Source: Actinomycetota bacterium
GTDB lineage: Bacteria > Actinomycetota > Humimicrobiia > Humimicrobiales > Humimicrobiaceae
Direction of reading: 5' to 3'
DNA: 7,861 nt
NCBI GenBank assembly: GCA_023380915.1
Contig: JAMCSM010000118.1
Location: 1-7,861, forward strand
The notes under the pieces were generated by a model that ran no database searches, was not told where the DNA came from, and saw only the letters and a program-made list of their open reading frames with translations. This document shows positions 6,646 through 7,861 of the stretch, one piece after another. Position numbers and translations under genes: made by a program. The stretch's first letter is position 1, and each line of letters begins with the position of its first letter.

Positions 6646-6706
6646 TGCATCTCCATTTATCATTAAGTAAATCAAGATGATATGATAGACGGAGATGTAC
6701 ATTTTT
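6646..6706 (+). terminator. Candidate intrinsic terminator after htrA
   Basis: TGCATCTCC (6646-6654) pairs with GGAGATGTA (6691-6699) over 9 bp, including one G-U pair. Inside it, ATCAT (6659-6663) pairs with ATGAT (6682-6686) across a symmetric 4x4 internal loop. TTTTT at 6702-6706 follows. It lies 53 nt past the htrA stop. The stem is long and interrupted with only moderate G+C, so termination strength is uncertain, and it could instead be a structured leader for the NIF3 gene. Confidence 0.42.
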
Positions 6707-6793
6707 GTGGTACTTTTTATATAAATTTTGTAATAAAATGAATATTATAAAATTTCTAATAAAGATAAATTTGAAAGTTGACTGATTTAAAAT

Positions 6794-7861
6794 ATGATTC
6801 TTAAAGATGTAATTTTACATCTGGATAAGCTTTTTAAAGTAAATTTAGCTGCAAGCTGGGATAAATCAGGTCTGCAGGTTGGTAATCTTGACAGTGACAT
6901 AAGAGGGGCTCTTATTACCGTAGATGTGACAGATGAAGTGATCCGGAAAGCAAAGGAGTCAAATTCAGGTCTTATAATATCGCACCATCCTCTAATTTTT
7001 TCTCCTCTGAATTCAATAGTGAGCGACAGTTCCACCGGAAATAAGATTTTGGAATTAATAGAAAATAAGATTTCACTTTATGCAGCACATACAAATTATG
7101 ATATCATGTCGGGGGGCTTAAATGATTATCTTGCAAAAAAACTTGAATTGAAAAATGTAATTGTGATAGAACCTCTGGATGAACAATGGTATAAATTTGT
7201 AATTTTTGTCCCGCCGGAGGCTGAAAATAAGGTAAGAGATGCAATAGGGCAAAAAGGCGGAGGAATATGGGGAAAATATTCTGATTGTACATTTAATATT
7301 AATGGCACAGGAACCTTTAAACCCCTTGAGGGTTCGAATCCCTATAGTGGTAAAGTCGGAGAACTAAGTACTGTAAACGAAATAAGAATTGAATGTATTG
7401 TAAGTGAAAGTAACTTGCCTAGCCTTGTAAAATCAGCCTTGGAATCACATCCTTATGAAGAACCTGCATATGATATTTATAAGATAGAAAATAAATTTAC
7501 CTCTGCAGGTTTTGGAAGAATAGGTGAACTGAAAGAGTCCATGATAGCCGCTGATTTTTTTACTGTATTGAAAGATAAATTTCATTTAAAAAATTTCAGG
7601 TGGCGTATAAATCCCGTGGAAGATAAAAATCTGGAAAATATTATGGTAAAAAAAATTGCTGTAATAAATGGCAGTGCAAATTCTTTATCTCAAAGGATAT
7701 CAATTTCTGATTATGATTGTGATCTTGTAATTGTAGGGGAACTAAAGTATCAAAATTCTATGGAGATAGTTGAGAACGGAAAAATACTTGTAGAACTTGG
7801 ACATTATGAAAGTGAAAAGCTGGCAATCAAAGATATTTATGAAAGGCTGGCAGAATATTTT
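6794..7861 (+). CDS. NIF3/YqfO-family dinuclear metal protein (3' end cut by window)
   Basis: The frame starts at ATG 6794 and is open to the last base, giving 356 residues; relatives are usually about 365-375, so only a few residues are missing. SWDKSGLQVG (21-30) matches the family WDNxGLQVG opening. Metal ligands are in place: SHHPLIF (His64, His65), HTNYD (Asp103) and, at the C-terminus, GHYESE (His337, Glu341), as in E. coli YbgI. Residues about 125-232 form the PII-like insert of the long YqfO type, with GTGTFKPLEGSNPYSG (171-186) and HPYEEPAYDIY (219-229). The family is annotated as GTP cyclohydrolase type 2 homologue, but its physiological function is unsettled. Two motifs deviate: the usual CGGSGSS is INGSANS (291-297), and the KYHDA stretch is KYQNS (318-322). 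No Shine-Dalgarno sequence precedes the ATG. It lies 200 nt after htrA, beyond the candidate terminator, so it is probably a separate unit. Confidence 0.9.
   Translation, partial: MILKDVILHLDKLFKVNLAASWDKSGLQVGNLDSDIRGALITVDVTDEVIRKAKESNSGLIISHHPLIFSPLNSIVSDSSTGNKILELIENKISLYAAHTNYDIMSGGLNDYLAKKLELKNVIVIEPLDEQWYKFVIFVPPEAENKVRDAIGQKGGGIWGKYSDCTFNINGTGTFKPLEGSNPYSGKVGELSTVNEIRIECIVSESNLPSLVKSALESHPYEEPAYDIYKIENKFTSAGFGRIGELKESMIAADFFTVLKDKFHLKNFRWRINPVEDKNLENIMVKKIAVINGSANSLSQRISISDYDCDLVIVGELKYQNSMEIVENGKILVELGHYESEKLAIKDIYERLAEYF

Noticed and set aside
7329..7343. GGGTTCGAATCCC, a perfect-looking tRNA T-arm, suggesting a tRNA fragment or att site
   Set aside because: It lies in frame in the conserved LEGSNPY segment of the NIF3 gene, and no acceptor, D or anticodon arm is nearby. 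The match comes from coding constraint.

Overview
This is an A+T-rich bacterial window carrying mostly core, conserved genes. AGA/AAA-rich codon use, an uncharacterised PflX-type radical SAM enzyme and a Gram-positive-style single-PDZ HtrA would suit a low-GC, probably anaerobic lineage. I cannot place it taxonomically from sequence alone, and the lifestyle is inference.

Layout from left to right. (1) Positions 1-558 (+) hold the 3' end of polX, covering the PHP phosphoesterase/exonuclease domain. It converges with a minus-strand COG1313/PflX-like radical SAM gene at 609-1622. (2) Positions 1623-1992 contain no intact gene. They hold a decayed minus-strand fragment resembling the C-terminal part of a DDE transposase (about 1660-1854), a perfect 28-bp inverted repeat with a 7-nt loop (1892-1954), and scattered copies of an ATTAGGTT-type motif. 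(3) radC, a JAB/JAMM-domain protein, lies at 1993-2688 (+). (4) Positions 2689-2960 contain at most a doubtful 40-codon ORF and a good promoter for a CAT-anticodon tRNA at 2961-3037. (5) yyaL/COG1331, a thioredoxin-like domain fused to an alpha/alpha barrel, lies at 3120-5177 (+). (6) An A+T-rich gap at 5178-5480 contains a bulged hairpin, a GGGGACA motif, and a TATAAT box followed by a 16-bp dyad. (7) htrA, an exported serine protease with one PDZ domain, lies at 5481-6593 (+). It is followed by a candidate terminator at 6646-6706. (8) The window ends inside a NIF3-family dinuclear-metal protein gene starting at 6794 (+). It is open to the last base and nearly complete.

The plus-strand genes are separated by 200-430 nt gaps, and a tRNA gene sits between radC and yyaL. 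They therefore look like individually transcribed housekeeping and stress genes (DNA repair, envelope proteolysis, conserved unknowns) rather than one operon. Of the five visible starts only htrA has a clear Shine-Dalgarno sequence. I found no CRISPR array, toxin-antitoxin pair, phage module or obviously new multi-gene system. The most unusual parts are the 1623-1992 mobile-element scar with its perfect palindrome, and a tRNA with an atypical T-loop base.
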